From the NCBI GenBank assembly GCA_964539615.1, contig CAZIJP010000099.1, positions 1-9,821 on the forward strand: a stretch of 9,821 nt of DNA. Direction: 5' to 3'. The notes under the pieces were generated by a model. That model ran no database searches, had not been told where the DNA came from, and worked only from the letters and a program-made list of their open reading frames with translations. The translations under genes and the position numbers were made by a program. Below are positions 1 through 6,000 of the stretch, in pieces; within the stretch, counting starts at the first letter, position 1, and each line of letters opens with the position of its first letter. The DNA is from CAYRFE01 sp964539615 (GTDB lineage: Bacteria; Macinerneyibacteriota; Macinerneyibacteria; Macinerneyibacteriales; CAYRFE01).

Positions 1-765
1 TCACGGCACCAATCTCTTCAATTCCTCCTGCAGAGGGAAATTGATGAGCACCGATCGGATTCGTCCCTGGTAGATGAACAAACTTCCCGCAGCCACAGCG
101 GATGCGCCGCCTTCCTGCACGACCTTTGCAATATCAGCATATTCACCTGCGCCGCCCAGTGCGATCACGGGAATATTTACCGCTTCGGTGACCTTTTTGA
201 CAAGTTCGCAATCGTATCCGTCCATCATACCGTCGCGGTCGATGCTGTTGAGCAAGATCTCGCCTGCGCCCAACTCTTCCATTCTCTTGGAATAGGCGAC
301 AGGGTCTTCGCCGGTGTTTTTTGTACCGTGATGCGAAAACACTTTGTATGCGCCGAACAATGTCTTTTTAACATCTATTGATGCGATGATGCTTTGATTA
401 CCGAAGATCCGTGCAGCTTCGGAAACGAACGCCGGATTTTCCGCTGCGTATGAATTGATCGCAACCTTTTCAACGCCGAGTTTGAAGATCGCGCGAATAT
501 CGTCAATGGTGCGGATCCCGCCGCCGTATGCCATAGGCATAAAGCATTCGCTTGTGATCTCCGCAAGGAGATCAAGCGGCGGCTTGCGTCCTTCAACTGT
601 TGCCGTGATATCGGCAATGATAAGTTCGTCGGCTTCTTTTTCATTGTAGATCTTTATCGCGTTAACCGGATCACCGATATAGACAGGTTTTTTGAATTGA
701 ATTGTTTTGACCAACCGTCCGTCCTGAACAAGCAGACACGGCATGACGCGGGTTTTCAGCATCAT
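1..765 (-). CDS. HisF-like (AglZ/HisF2/WbuZ-type) acetamidino-sugar synthesis protein
   Basis: A complete (beta/alpha)8 HisF homologue of 254 residues. The HisF core is clear: DIT near 52-54, GGGIR near 81-85, the second-half Asp in SIDVKK at 131, and SIDRDG at 174-179. The catalytic Asp of the first half (Asp11 in Thermotoga HisF, motif CLDV) is replaced by Leu12 in CLLV. The stretches LVKTIQFKKP and GDPVNAIKIYNEKEADELI match the HisF2/AglZ/WbuZ group of surface-polysaccharide loci. Such proteins are thought to channel ammonia from HisH to an N-acetyl-sugar amidotransferase (WbpG/PseA) that makes acetamidino sugars, and not to make imidazole glycerol phosphate. The protein is cytoplasmic. 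Start: ATGATG. The first ATG overlaps the hisH stop as ATGA, but the GGAG lies only 2 bases from it and 5 from the second, and starting MLKTR fits HisF better, so 762 is the likelier true start. The stop codon occupies the first three bases of the window. Seen: the missing Asp and the motifs. Inferred: the substrate. Confidence 0.9.
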   Translation of the reverse strand: MMLKTRVMPCLLVQDGRLVKTIQFKKPVYIGDPVNAIKIYNEKEADELIIADITATVEGRKPPLDLLAEITSECFMPMAYGGGIRTIDDIRAIFKLGVEKVAINSYAAENPAFVSEAARIFGNQSIIASIDVKKTLFGAYKVFSHHGTKNTGEDPVAYSKRMEELGAGEILLNSIDRDGMMDGYDCELVKKVTEAVNIPVIALGGAGEYADIAKVVQEGGASAVAAGSLFIYQGRIRSVLINFPLQEELKRLVP

Positions 766-1376
766 AGCTCCGCAAAGTTTTTAAGTAACCGCATGCCGAA
801 TTTATGACTTTTCTCAGGATGGAATTGCGCACCGAAAATGTTGCCGCGTTCTACGGCTGAAGCAAAAGGATATCCGTAATCGGTGTTGCAGAGGACATCC
901 TGTTCATCCGCGCAGACCACATGATATGAATGCACGAAATAAAAGCGCGGTTCTTCATACATATCGGCGAAGAGCTTGCTTTTCTTTTGTAAGGTCACCG
1001 TATTCCAGCCCATATGAGGGATACGAAGCTTTGCGTTGTCATCTGAAAAAGTAAATCGTTTCGTTTCGCCTTTTATCCAACCGAGTCCCGGCAATGTACC
1101 TTCTTCGCTCCGTTCAGTAAGAAGCTGCATACCGAGACAAATACCGAGCGTGATGATCTTCTTATCAAGTACAAGCGTATTCAATACCGGGATCAATCCA
1201 AGTTCGTTTAGATTTTTCATGGCATTGTCAAAAGCGCCGACACCGGGGAGAATTAGTTTATCAGCAGCATTGATCTCGTCGACAGACGATGATATGGCGG
1301 CATTAACGCCGACCTTCTTGAACATATTTTGTATCGATCGAAGATTTCCCATGCCGTAATCGACGATAACGATCAT
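762..1376 (-). CDS. hisH: HisH-type glutamine amidotransferase subunit (surface-sugar paralogue)
   Basis: A class I (triad) glutaminase of 204 residues, the normal HisH length. It starts MIVIVDYGMGNLRSI, the standard HisH opening. The nucleophile is Cys80 in GICLGMQLL and the other triad members are His186 and Glu188 in QFHPEKS. An oxyanion-strand PGVGAF motif is at 44-49. It hydrolyses glutamine and passes ammonia to the HisF partner encoded immediately downstream. Because that HisF lacks the cyclase Asp, the pair probably supplies ammonia for sugar amidination and not histidine synthesis, as proposed for the HisH/HisF pairs of Pseudomonas O-antigen and Campylobacter flagellin loci. The gene begins inside the acyltransferase stop (ATGA overlap, 4 bases) and has a strong AGGAGA about 7 bases before the ATG, so translation is likely coupled along the operon. 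Family assignment is firm; the pathway rests on the partner and neighbours. Confidence 0.93.
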   Translation of the reverse strand: MIVIVDYGMGNLRSIQNMFKKVGVNAAISSSVDEINAADKLILPGVGAFDNAMKNLNELGLIPVLNTLVLDKKIITLGICLGMQLLTERSEEGTLPGLGWIKGETKRFTFSDDNAKLRIPHMGWNTVTLQKKSKLFADMYEEPRFYFVHSYHVVCADEQDVLCNTDYGYPFASAVERGNIFGAQFHPEKSHKFGMRLLKNFAEL

Positions 1377-1924
1377 TGAGCATCTCCTTTGGTTCTGTAG
1401 TGTAATAGTTTGGCTGGCACACCTGCTGCCACGGCATACGGCGGAACATCATGTGTGACCACCGCGCCGGCACCTATGATCGCGCCTTCTCCGATCGTTA
1501 CGCCCGGCAATATGATTGTGCCTACGCCGATATCGCTGCCGTCACCGATCGTAACCGGTTTGAATTCCAACGGATTATGCATGACCGGTTTTGAAACATC
1601 ACCGATATCTGCATGCACCGATGTTAATATTTTAACATGGGGACCGATACCCACGGCTTTACCGATCGTGATCTTTCCCGCACTGTGAAAAAAGCAGCCT
1701 TGCCCAATCCAGGTATGGTCGCCAATAGACATTTCGTTGTTGTAATATCCTTTAAGAATGGTACCGTGCCCGATATAGATATTATTTCCAAGCGTGATCG
1801 TGTCGGGATGAAAGACCAGCACACCCGGTTCAAAAATGACATTATCGCCGATAGCACGGAATTGTTCGCGGGAAAACTCACCTGTTCCGTGTGTTTGAAA
1901 TTGTTTGATCCCTGAAAAATCCAT
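1373..1924 (-). CDS. Hexapeptide-repeat (left-handed beta-helix) sugar acetyltransferase
   Basis: A 183-residue LbH acyltransferase of the WbbJ/maltose-acetyltransferase type. Hexapeptide turns (I-G-x-x-x-x-I pattern) run from about residue 43 to 155, for example ITLGNNIYIGHG, MSIGDHTWIG, VTIGDGSDIGVG and VTIGEGAIIGAG. It closes with the typical cap DVPPYAVAAGVPAKLL at 159-174. His104 in LTSVHAD is the candidate general base, by position relative to the loop and the following GDGSDIG turn. Such enzymes use acetyl-CoA to acetylate an amino or hydroxyl group of a sugar and act as cytoplasmic trimers. There is no N-terminal Rossmann-like domain of the PglD/NeuD kind. The gene lies 4 bases after the aminotransferase stop, and its ribosome binding site (GGGTGA) sits inside the end of that gene. 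N-acetylation of the amine made by the aminotransferase is a reasonable inference, but O-acetylation cannot be excluded. Confidence 0.88.
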   Translation of the reverse strand: MDFSGIKQFQTHGTGEFSREQFRAIGDNVIFEPGVLVFHPDTITLGNNIYIGHGTILKGYYNNEMSIGDHTWIGQGCFFHSAGKITIGKAVGIGPHVKILTSVHADIGDVSKPVMHNPLEFKPVTIGDGSDIGVGTIILPGVTIGEGAIIGAGAVVTHDVPPYAVAAGVPAKLLHYRTKGDAQ

Positions 1925-1928
1925 GCGA

Positions 1929-3032
1929 TCACCCGCCGATCATTTTTATAAGCGTAGCTGCCACAAGCTTGGCATCATCTTCGGTCACATGATTACCCAT
2001 CGGTAATGCAAGCCCGTGTTTGTATGCACGATACGCTTCAGGGCAGTCGGTTTCAATATAGCCGTATTTCTGTTTATAATAGGTCAGCGCATTCAATGCA
2101 TATGCGCCGTAATTGGTCTCTATTCCCTGATCTTTCAATCGAACAATGATGGCATCGCGGTCAACCGAGTCCGGTAACAACACATGATACGTTTGGTACA
2201 CATGGACACGGTCGATATATTCCTTCGGCACTACTATTCCCGGATGCTTTGATAATTCCTGTGAATATACAGCTGCGATCCTTCGGCGGTACGAATTCAA
2301 TTCGTTTGCATGGTACAGTTGGGCGCATCCGAGCGCTGCCTGAAAATCGGTCATACGGTAATTGAGACCGGCATAGACAAAATCGATCTTGCCGTCATGA
2401 CTGACAATTCCATGGTTACGCAACGAGCGCACTTTATCGGCAATACCGTCATCATCGGTCACGACAAATCCGCCTTCGCCGGTGGTGATGGCCTTACGGG
2501 GATGCAGGCTAAAACACCCGATCCGTCCGAACGTGCCGGTCTTCTTTTTGTTGAACACGGCACCAAACGCACACGCCGCATCATCGATCACATCGAGTCC
2601 GTTGTGTTGCGCTATGGCCGCAATCACATCGCTGAGCGCTGACTGGCCAAATTCATGAACAGGGATGATCGCTTTCGTTTTGGGTGAAATGTGCCGCTCA
2701 ATAAGCGCTTCGTTGATGCAGCAATCCTCCGAACGGATGTCCACAAGTTTCACCGACGCACCGGCCACTTCCACCACATTCGCCGTTGCCGGAAAGGTGA
2801 ACGCCGGCACGATCACCTCATCACCGGGGCCGATACCCAAAGCCATCACGGACAAATGTAACGCCGCCGTTGCCGACGAAACTGCAATTGCATGACGAAC
2901 TCCCAGATATACAGCCGCATCATCCTCAAATCGTTTTGCGTATACCCCCTGGACAAGATTTCCGGACTCTAGCACTGTCTTGACATCGGCGAACGCCTGT
3001 TCGGGGATCCATGGTTTACTGAGTTTGATCAT
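1929..3032 (-). CDS. DegT/DnrJ/EryC1/StrS-family PLP-dependent sugar aminotransferase
   Basis: A full-length (367-residue) fold-type I aminotransferase of the nucleotide-sugar class. Diagnostic motifs in order are VSSATAALHL (51-60), GDEVIVPAFTFPATAN (70-84), IIPVHEFGQ (122-130), VIDDAACAFGA (148-158, with Asp151 the likely pyridine-nitrogen partner) and CFSLHPRKAITTGEGG (173-188). Lys180 is the expected Schiff-base lysine. The HPRKxITTGEGG form is common in perosamine-synthase-like members that aminate a 4-keto sugar nucleotide using glutamate, though the exact sugar cannot be read from the sequence. The gene lies 31 bases after a small membrane-protein gene and 4 bases before the acyltransferase, which suggests that amination and acylation are successive steps. 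Its ATG follows GGAAAAGAGA, and a perfect 8-bp hairpin lies just upstream. No dehydratase or epimerase that would make its keto-sugar substrate is in view. Confidence 0.93.
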   Translation of the reverse strand: MIKLSKPWIPEQAFADVKTVLESGNLVQGVYAKRFEDDAAVYLGVRHAIAVSSATAALHLSVMALGIGPGDEVIVPAFTFPATANVVEVAGASVKLVDIRSEDCCINEALIERHISPKTKAIIPVHEFGQSALSDVIAAIAQHNGLDVIDDAACAFGAVFNKKKTGTFGRIGCFSLHPRKAITTGEGGFVVTDDDGIADKVRSLRNHGIVSHDGKIDFVYAGLNYRMTDFQAALGCAQLYHANELNSYRRRIAAVYSQELSKHPGIVVPKEYIDRVHVYQTYHVLLPDSVDRDAIIVRLKDQGIETNYGAYALNALTYYKQKYGYIETDCPEAYRAYKHGLALPMGNHVTEDDAKLVAATLIKMIGG

Positions 3033-3054
3033 AATCGTCTCTTTTCCGGTTTAC

Positions 3055-3081
3055 GGGGACAAATCATTCTTCGTTGTCCCC
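3055..3081 (-). other. Perfect 8-bp inverted repeat: mRNA hairpin over a stop codon
   Basis: GGGGACAA at 3055-3062 and TTGTCCCC at 3074-3081 form a perfect 8-bp stem with an 11-nt loop. In the minus-strand mRNA it covers the last codons and the TGA of the small membrane protein gene and ends 22 bases before the aminotransferase ATG. No run of U follows, so it does not look like a standard intrinsic terminator. It could set the ratio of upstream to downstream message, act in RNA processing, or be incidental. Confidence 0.5.
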
Positions 3082-3282
3082 ATCCGATCCTTTTGTATCA
3101 AGATAATAACATAGACTTAGAAATCCAATCACAAGAAGCACTTTCACAATCCAGTGAGGGTTGTAATTCTCAAGGTATACATCAAGCAACCCCACTGCGA
3201 AAAAGAACACTGCCAGCCCCGCTAGAGCTGCAAAAACCAACAGAATTACTTTAAGTGTTTTATTAAGCTTCCATTGAATCAT
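3064..3282 (-). CDS. Small two-helix membrane protein, unknown function
   Basis: A 72-residue protein I cannot assign to a named family. Hydrophobic stretches at about 11-34 (VILLVFAALAGLAVFFFAVGLL core) and about 44-60 (IVKVLLVIGFLSLCYYL) are probable membrane helices. Between them lies a short segment, YLENYNPHW, and the C-terminus is acidic and hydrophilic (GSDGDNEE). The N-terminus is basic (QWKLNKTLK), so by the positive-inside rule both ends are likely cytoplasmic. AGGAG lies 8 bases before the ATG, which strongly supports translation. It sits between the glycosyltransferase (36-base gap) and the aminotransferase (31-base gap) in the same operon, so a role in anchoring or assisting the glycan machinery is possible but unproven. 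The stop codon falls inside a perfect inverted repeat. Confidence 0.75.
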   Translation of the reverse strand: MIQWKLNKTLKVILLVFAALAGLAVFFFAVGLLDVYLENYNPHWIVKVLLVIGFLSLCYYLDTKGSDGDNEE

Positions 3283-3318
3283 CAGAAGCGCTCCTATCGG
3301 TAAAACAAACCTCTTCGC

Positions 3319-4704
3319 TTATAAATGCTGATACATATCCATTATCTTTTGAACAACGATGCGGATATCATGGTTGCGCTCGACATAGTCACGTCCGTTT
3401 TTACCGATCTGCGGCAACGCATCACGATTGTCCAATGCCCATTTTATTTTCTCTTTAACAGTATCGGGATTGGCTGAAATGACCGGCAATCCATACGGAT
3501 ATTTGCTGCGCATATAATCGGTGACCCAGGTTATGACAGGTTTCCCCATCGACATGGATTCTATCGTCAGAAGCCCGTAGGTGCCGCAGTGCAATTCGTC
3601 AACAATAAGGTCGGCCTTTGCATACCATTGTTTTGCTTCTTCGTGAGCCATGCCTTGTATGAATTTGAAATCGATCTTATAGGATTTACTCAACGAGCTG
3701 ATAGCGTCAACGATGAATTTTGTGCCTTTGATCTCCGGTGCTGTAGGTGCATGCACGATGAGAAATGGTTTGTTCGGATCATTCTTCGCCGGCGCTACGG
3801 GATAGTTATCAAGATTGATCGCAGCCTGAATGAAGTAAATATTCGGGTAATAATCGCGCACATATTCATACAATTCCCAGTCAGGCGAAATACAATGCGA
3901 TACATATTTTGAACGGAACGCTAGCGCTCGTTTTATAGAATCTTCATTGTCTATTTTTACTTTTGCGTACGGATTGTTCATTCGCTGCGCTTTTGACAAC
4001 AAACGGATCTCGCTTCCCCAATAATGATTCACGACCTTTTTCCCCATGTCTTTCAGTATGGGCAGATCGGCATAATCAAGCGTCAAACTTGTTGCGAAAT
4101 GGAAATGGAACACATCAAACTGCGGGATGAGCTTATCAGCCATCTTCGCGGCTTCCATTTGTTTTTCTTGATTTGTGGGAAATTTGGCAATGTCCAGCAC
4201 ATGATCAGAGTGAAATTTTAAATAATTGGGATAATAGCATACCGTCTCGGCCTGCCAGCCGTTTTCTTTCAGTGCTTGTGTGATGGTGTTCATCTGATTG
4301 GCGATCTCATAGGTACCGCTGAGCACACGGTATTTTTTATTGTCTTTCTGATAACTCTTAAGCATCTCGTCAGCATCATGTTTTTCTTCGTCGGTCGCAG
4401 CACACATCTTTGCCTGAAGGAAACAGTCATATGCTCTATATGTATTGTTCTGTGTCTTGGTCGCAACAAACCCGAGGTTATACCACGAATCGAAATGATC
4501 TCGTTTGATCTGAATGGCCTGTTCAAGGAGATTTCGCGCATCGTAAAATTTCCCCTCGGATAAAAAAACAACAGCCCTCATGGATAAATAATCGGGATCG
4601 TTCGCTTTATCACCGGTGTAATTATCCAAAGCCGTATGTGCGTCGGTGATCTTACTTTCTGCGAGAAGTTGTTCGACATGCGCCTGAAGTTGTTTTAAAT
4701 TCAT
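3319..4704 (-). CDS. Glycosyltransferase (GT-B, GT4-like) with N-terminal TPR-like domain
   Basis: A 461-residue two-part protein. Residues 1 to about 120 are helical and TPR-like (for example DPDYLSMRAVVFLSEGKFYDA then HFDSWYNLGFVATKTQNNTYRAYDCFLQA). Residues 125-461 form a GT-B glycosyltransferase: FDVFHFHFATSLT at 196-208, the acceptor-domain end VVNHYWGSEIR at 224-234, PFLIVHAPTAPEIKGT at 313-328, and the donor-site segment ending CGTYGLLTIESMSMGKPVI at 373-391. Glu382 is the second Glu of the GT4 EX7E motif, and the first Glu position is Gly374. The HFHFA and G-Y-G...ESM pattern fits GT4-like enzymes that are poorly characterised. TPR fusions are common in enzymes that modify proteins or large acceptors, so flagellin or another surface acceptor is conceivable. 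The gene is first in the minus-strand operon; an in-frame TAA lies 6 bases upstream of its ATG, and no clear Shine-Dalgarno is seen. No membrane helix is present, so it is probably cytoplasmic. Confidence 0.85.
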   Translation of the reverse strand: MNLKQLQAHVEQLLAESKITDAHTALDNYTGDKANDPDYLSMRAVVFLSEGKFYDARNLLEQAIQIKRDHFDSWYNLGFVATKTQNNTYRAYDCFLQAKMCAATDEEKHDADEMLKSYQKDNKKYRVLSGTYEIANQMNTITQALKENGWQAETVCYYPNYLKFHSDHVLDIAKFPTNQEKQMEAAKMADKLIPQFDVFHFHFATSLTLDYADLPILKDMGKKVVNHYWGSEIRLLSKAQRMNNPYAKVKIDNEDSIKRALAFRSKYVSHCISPDWELYEYVRDYYPNIYFIQAAINLDNYPVAPAKNDPNKPFLIVHAPTAPEIKGTKFIVDAISSLSKSYKIDFKFIQGMAHEEAKQWYAKADLIVDELHCGTYGLLTIESMSMGKPVITWVTDYMRSKYPYGLPVISANPDTVKEKIKWALDNRDALPQIGKNGRDYVERNHDIRIVVQKIMDMYQHL

Positions 4705-4709
4705 TACTT

Positions 4710-4738
4710 ATTTTAGCGTAGAATATGATTAACCGCAA
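4710..4738 (-). promoter_or_regulatory. Predicted sigma70-type promoter for the glycan operon
   Basis: On the minus strand TTGCGG (4733-4738) and TAAAAT (4710-4715) are separated by 17 bases, close to the consensus. The expected transcription start falls within a few bases of the glycosyltransferase ATG (4702-4704), and no Shine-Dalgarno is visible, so the mRNA could be leaderless or nearly so. An additional promoter further upstream is not excluded. Confidence 0.5.
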
Positions 4739-4764
4739 TATGAAAGTAACCGCTCCTATTCCGC

Positions 4765-4792
4765 TTGACCGATATAAAAAACTGCTTATACT
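4765..4792 (+). promoter_or_regulatory. Predicted sigma70-type promoter for the plus-strand gene pair
   Basis: TTGACC (4765-4770) and TATACT (4787-4792) are separated by 16 bases, a good match to a housekeeping promoter. Transcription would begin near 4799, giving a leader of about 40 bases before the GTG at 4841. It is back to back with the minus-strand promoter, with 26 bases between the two -35 boxes, so binding at one could affect the other. Confidence 0.55.
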
Positions 4793-4840
4793 CGATGACG
4801 TATTAACAAGGGCATACTACATTCGTTGGGAGATGGTCAC

Positions 4841-5158
4841 GTGACAATGTCGATCTGGATCGCTATATATCTGCCTATCTTTATCCTTTTATTTGTGATC
4901 CTTCCACAACAACAGCTGATTCGACGAACTATTATATTGAAATTAATGCGAAAAAAGAAAGGTGAAAAAACTATGAGCAATGAATCTATCAAAAAATATG
5001 TCGGCTCCCTGTGTAGTATTTCTTCAGGCGCATATGCATCAATTGTGACCGGGACGATCGTGAACGTGACCGATAACTGGATCGAAGTAGAGACAAAAAA
5101 AGGCATCGAACTTATTAATGCAGAATTTGTCCAAAATATTAAAATTCTAACAAAGTGA
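4841..5158 (+). CDS. Small membrane-anchored protein with Sm-like beta domain
   Basis: A protein of about 105 residues. The N-terminal part has one strong membrane helix (WIAIYLPIFILLFVILP) followed by a basic segment (RRTIILKLMRKKKGEK). The last 60 residues form a small beta-rich unit: KKYVGSLCSISS, then IVTGTIVNVTDNWIEVE, KKGIELINAEFV and NIKIL. This resembles DUF6897-like or Sm/SH3-like small barrels common in Firmicutes, by memory and not by search. Start choice: the longest frame opens at a TTG (4826), but GGGAG at 4828-4832 stands 8 bases before the GTG at 4841, which is preferred; ATG at 4847 is the next option. A second start at 4973 with AAGGTG 8 bases upstream would give only the 61-residue beta domain. 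Function unknown. It probably shares a transcript with the secreted protein gene 52 bases downstream. Confidence 0.7.
   Translation: MTMSIWIAIYLPIFILLFVILPQQQLIRRTIILKLMRKKKGEKTMSNESIKKYVGSLCSISSGAYASIVTGTIVNVTDNWIEVETKKGIELINAEFVQNIKILTK
4959..4975 (+). promoter_or_regulatory. Strong internal ribosome binding site and ATG
   Basis: AAGGTG (4959-4964) lies 8 bases before the in-frame ATG at 4973-4975. It is at least as good as the site serving the upstream GTG. It would start a soluble 61-residue protein (MSNESIKKYVGS...) exactly at the boundary between the membrane/basic part and the beta domain. Confidence 0.5.
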
Positions 5159-5210
5159 TCCCTGTAAAACAGAACGCATCCGGCGGAACAGCAGTAAAAG
5201 GAGACAGCTT

Positions 5211-5804
5211 GTGAAACGATGTATGCATTACCTGCTTGCGTTTTGCTTCTTTGCTTTTGTTGTAATAAACCCACTTTTTTCGCAAGCCTATTTTGAAAAC
5301 AACGATTATCAAAAGGTATTGCTCATCTATCGCCTTGAAAATGATACAGCCTATCCGTTGAACATCACGGCAGATAAATTGCTTCGCAGTATTCTTGCCG
5401 AAGCGGGGATATTTAAAGCGGAGATCGCCAGCACAAAGCGCACCTTTTATGATCAGGCCGCGATCATGAAGCTGGAACTGTCACAGGAAAACCTTGTGGC
5501 ATGGTACGGACAGGATGTGGCTGATGCGGTGAATCGCCTTGATATTCGATCGCTTGAGCAATGGCTACGGCTCTATAAACCAAAAATCAGCAGACACATT
5601 GCGGGCTATGCTATCGATGTGATCGTTGTGAACAATGAGCTTCTCCTGAACGATCCGGAAAATATACGCCTACGCGATGCCTACGATACGGCAATACGAA
5701 AACTGCTGAAATTCAAAGAGAACGGTATACATTTCTATTTACGGGAAAACAACGGGTGCGAACATACGGAATTCACTTTTCCGGTCACTTCGACAGTAGA
5801 TTGA
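5211..5804 (+). CDS. Secreted or periplasmic protein of unknown function
   Basis: A 197-residue protein starting at GTG with AAAGGAG 7 bases upstream, a near-ideal site that fixes the start. Residues 1-26 are a signal peptide: basic KR, hydrophobic YLLAFCFFAFVVINPLF, then SQA before YFEN as a signal peptidase I site. There is no lipobox, so the mature form of about 171 residues is expected in the periplasm or outside. It is mixed alpha/beta, with a helical middle (RSLEQWLRLYKP near 113-124), a short RHIAGYAIDVIVVNNELLL (128-146), and a C-terminal NGCEHTEFTFPV. Cys182 is the only cysteine of the mature chain, so no internal disulfide is possible. I do not recognise the family. It follows the small membrane protein gene by 52 bases and ends 196 bases from the convergent murE stop. 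Confidence 0.78.
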   Translation: MKRCMHYLLAFCFFAFVVINPLFSQAYFENNDYQKVLLIYRLENDTAYPLNITADKLLRSILAEAGIFKAEIASTKRTFYDQAAIMKLELSQENLVAWYGQDVADAVNRLDIRSLEQWLRLYKPKISRHIAGYAIDVIVVNNELLLNDPENIRLRDAYDTAIRKLLKFKENGIHFYLRENNGCEHTEFTFPVTSTVD

Positions 5805-6000
5805 CCTTATTAAAGAATTCAAGATCCAAGCAAATTGTAGCGGAATCCCTTATTATGCACTATTTGCAACAAATGATATTGTATCTCGTTTACCTGAGAT
5901 CATGATAAAACCATTGGTTTGATGACCTTACAAGCTATGCCTATTGATTGAAATTACATGATGTTATGCCAATATTTCCCGAATTACGAATTGATTGTAT
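5805..6000. other. AT-rich gap between convergent genes, no clear gene
   Basis: The gap is clearly more AT-rich than the flanking genes. It holds two weak stem-loops, ATCTCG/TGAGAT (5883-5900, 6 bp including one G-T pair) and AAACC-ATT-GGTTT (5908-5920), neither followed by a proper T run in either direction. A plus frame from 5800 to 5922 stays open for about 40 codons and reads like protein (for example CSGIPYYALFATNDI), but has no ATG, GTG or TTG start before its last codons. It may be a gene remnant or chance. Confidence 0.45.

Noticed and set aside
1..1376. Histidine biosynthesis genes hisF and hisH
   Set aside because: No other his gene is near, the first catalytic Asp of HisF is Leu, and the neighbours are sugar enzymes. 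The pair fits the surface-sugar paralogues.
1485..1720. Recurring CCGATCGT-like words as a repeat array
   Set aside because: They reflect the I-G-D hexapeptide codons of the beta-helix protein and are not evenly spaced DNA repeats.
1410..1915. Plus-strand frames opposite the acyltransferase
   Set aside because: They are antisense shadows of the hexapeptide repeats (repeated GAT/ATC codons) with no family features.
2310..2895. Plus-strand frames opposite the aminotransferase
   Set aside because: Antisense to a fully conserved enzyme, with no own evidence.
4837..5274. 145-residue minus-strand frame
   Set aside because: It lies antisense to two plus genes with strong ribosome binding sites and has no recognisable domain.
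5883..5920. Terminator in the convergent gap
   Set aside because: The two stems are only 5-6 bp, AT-rich, and lack a T run on either strand.
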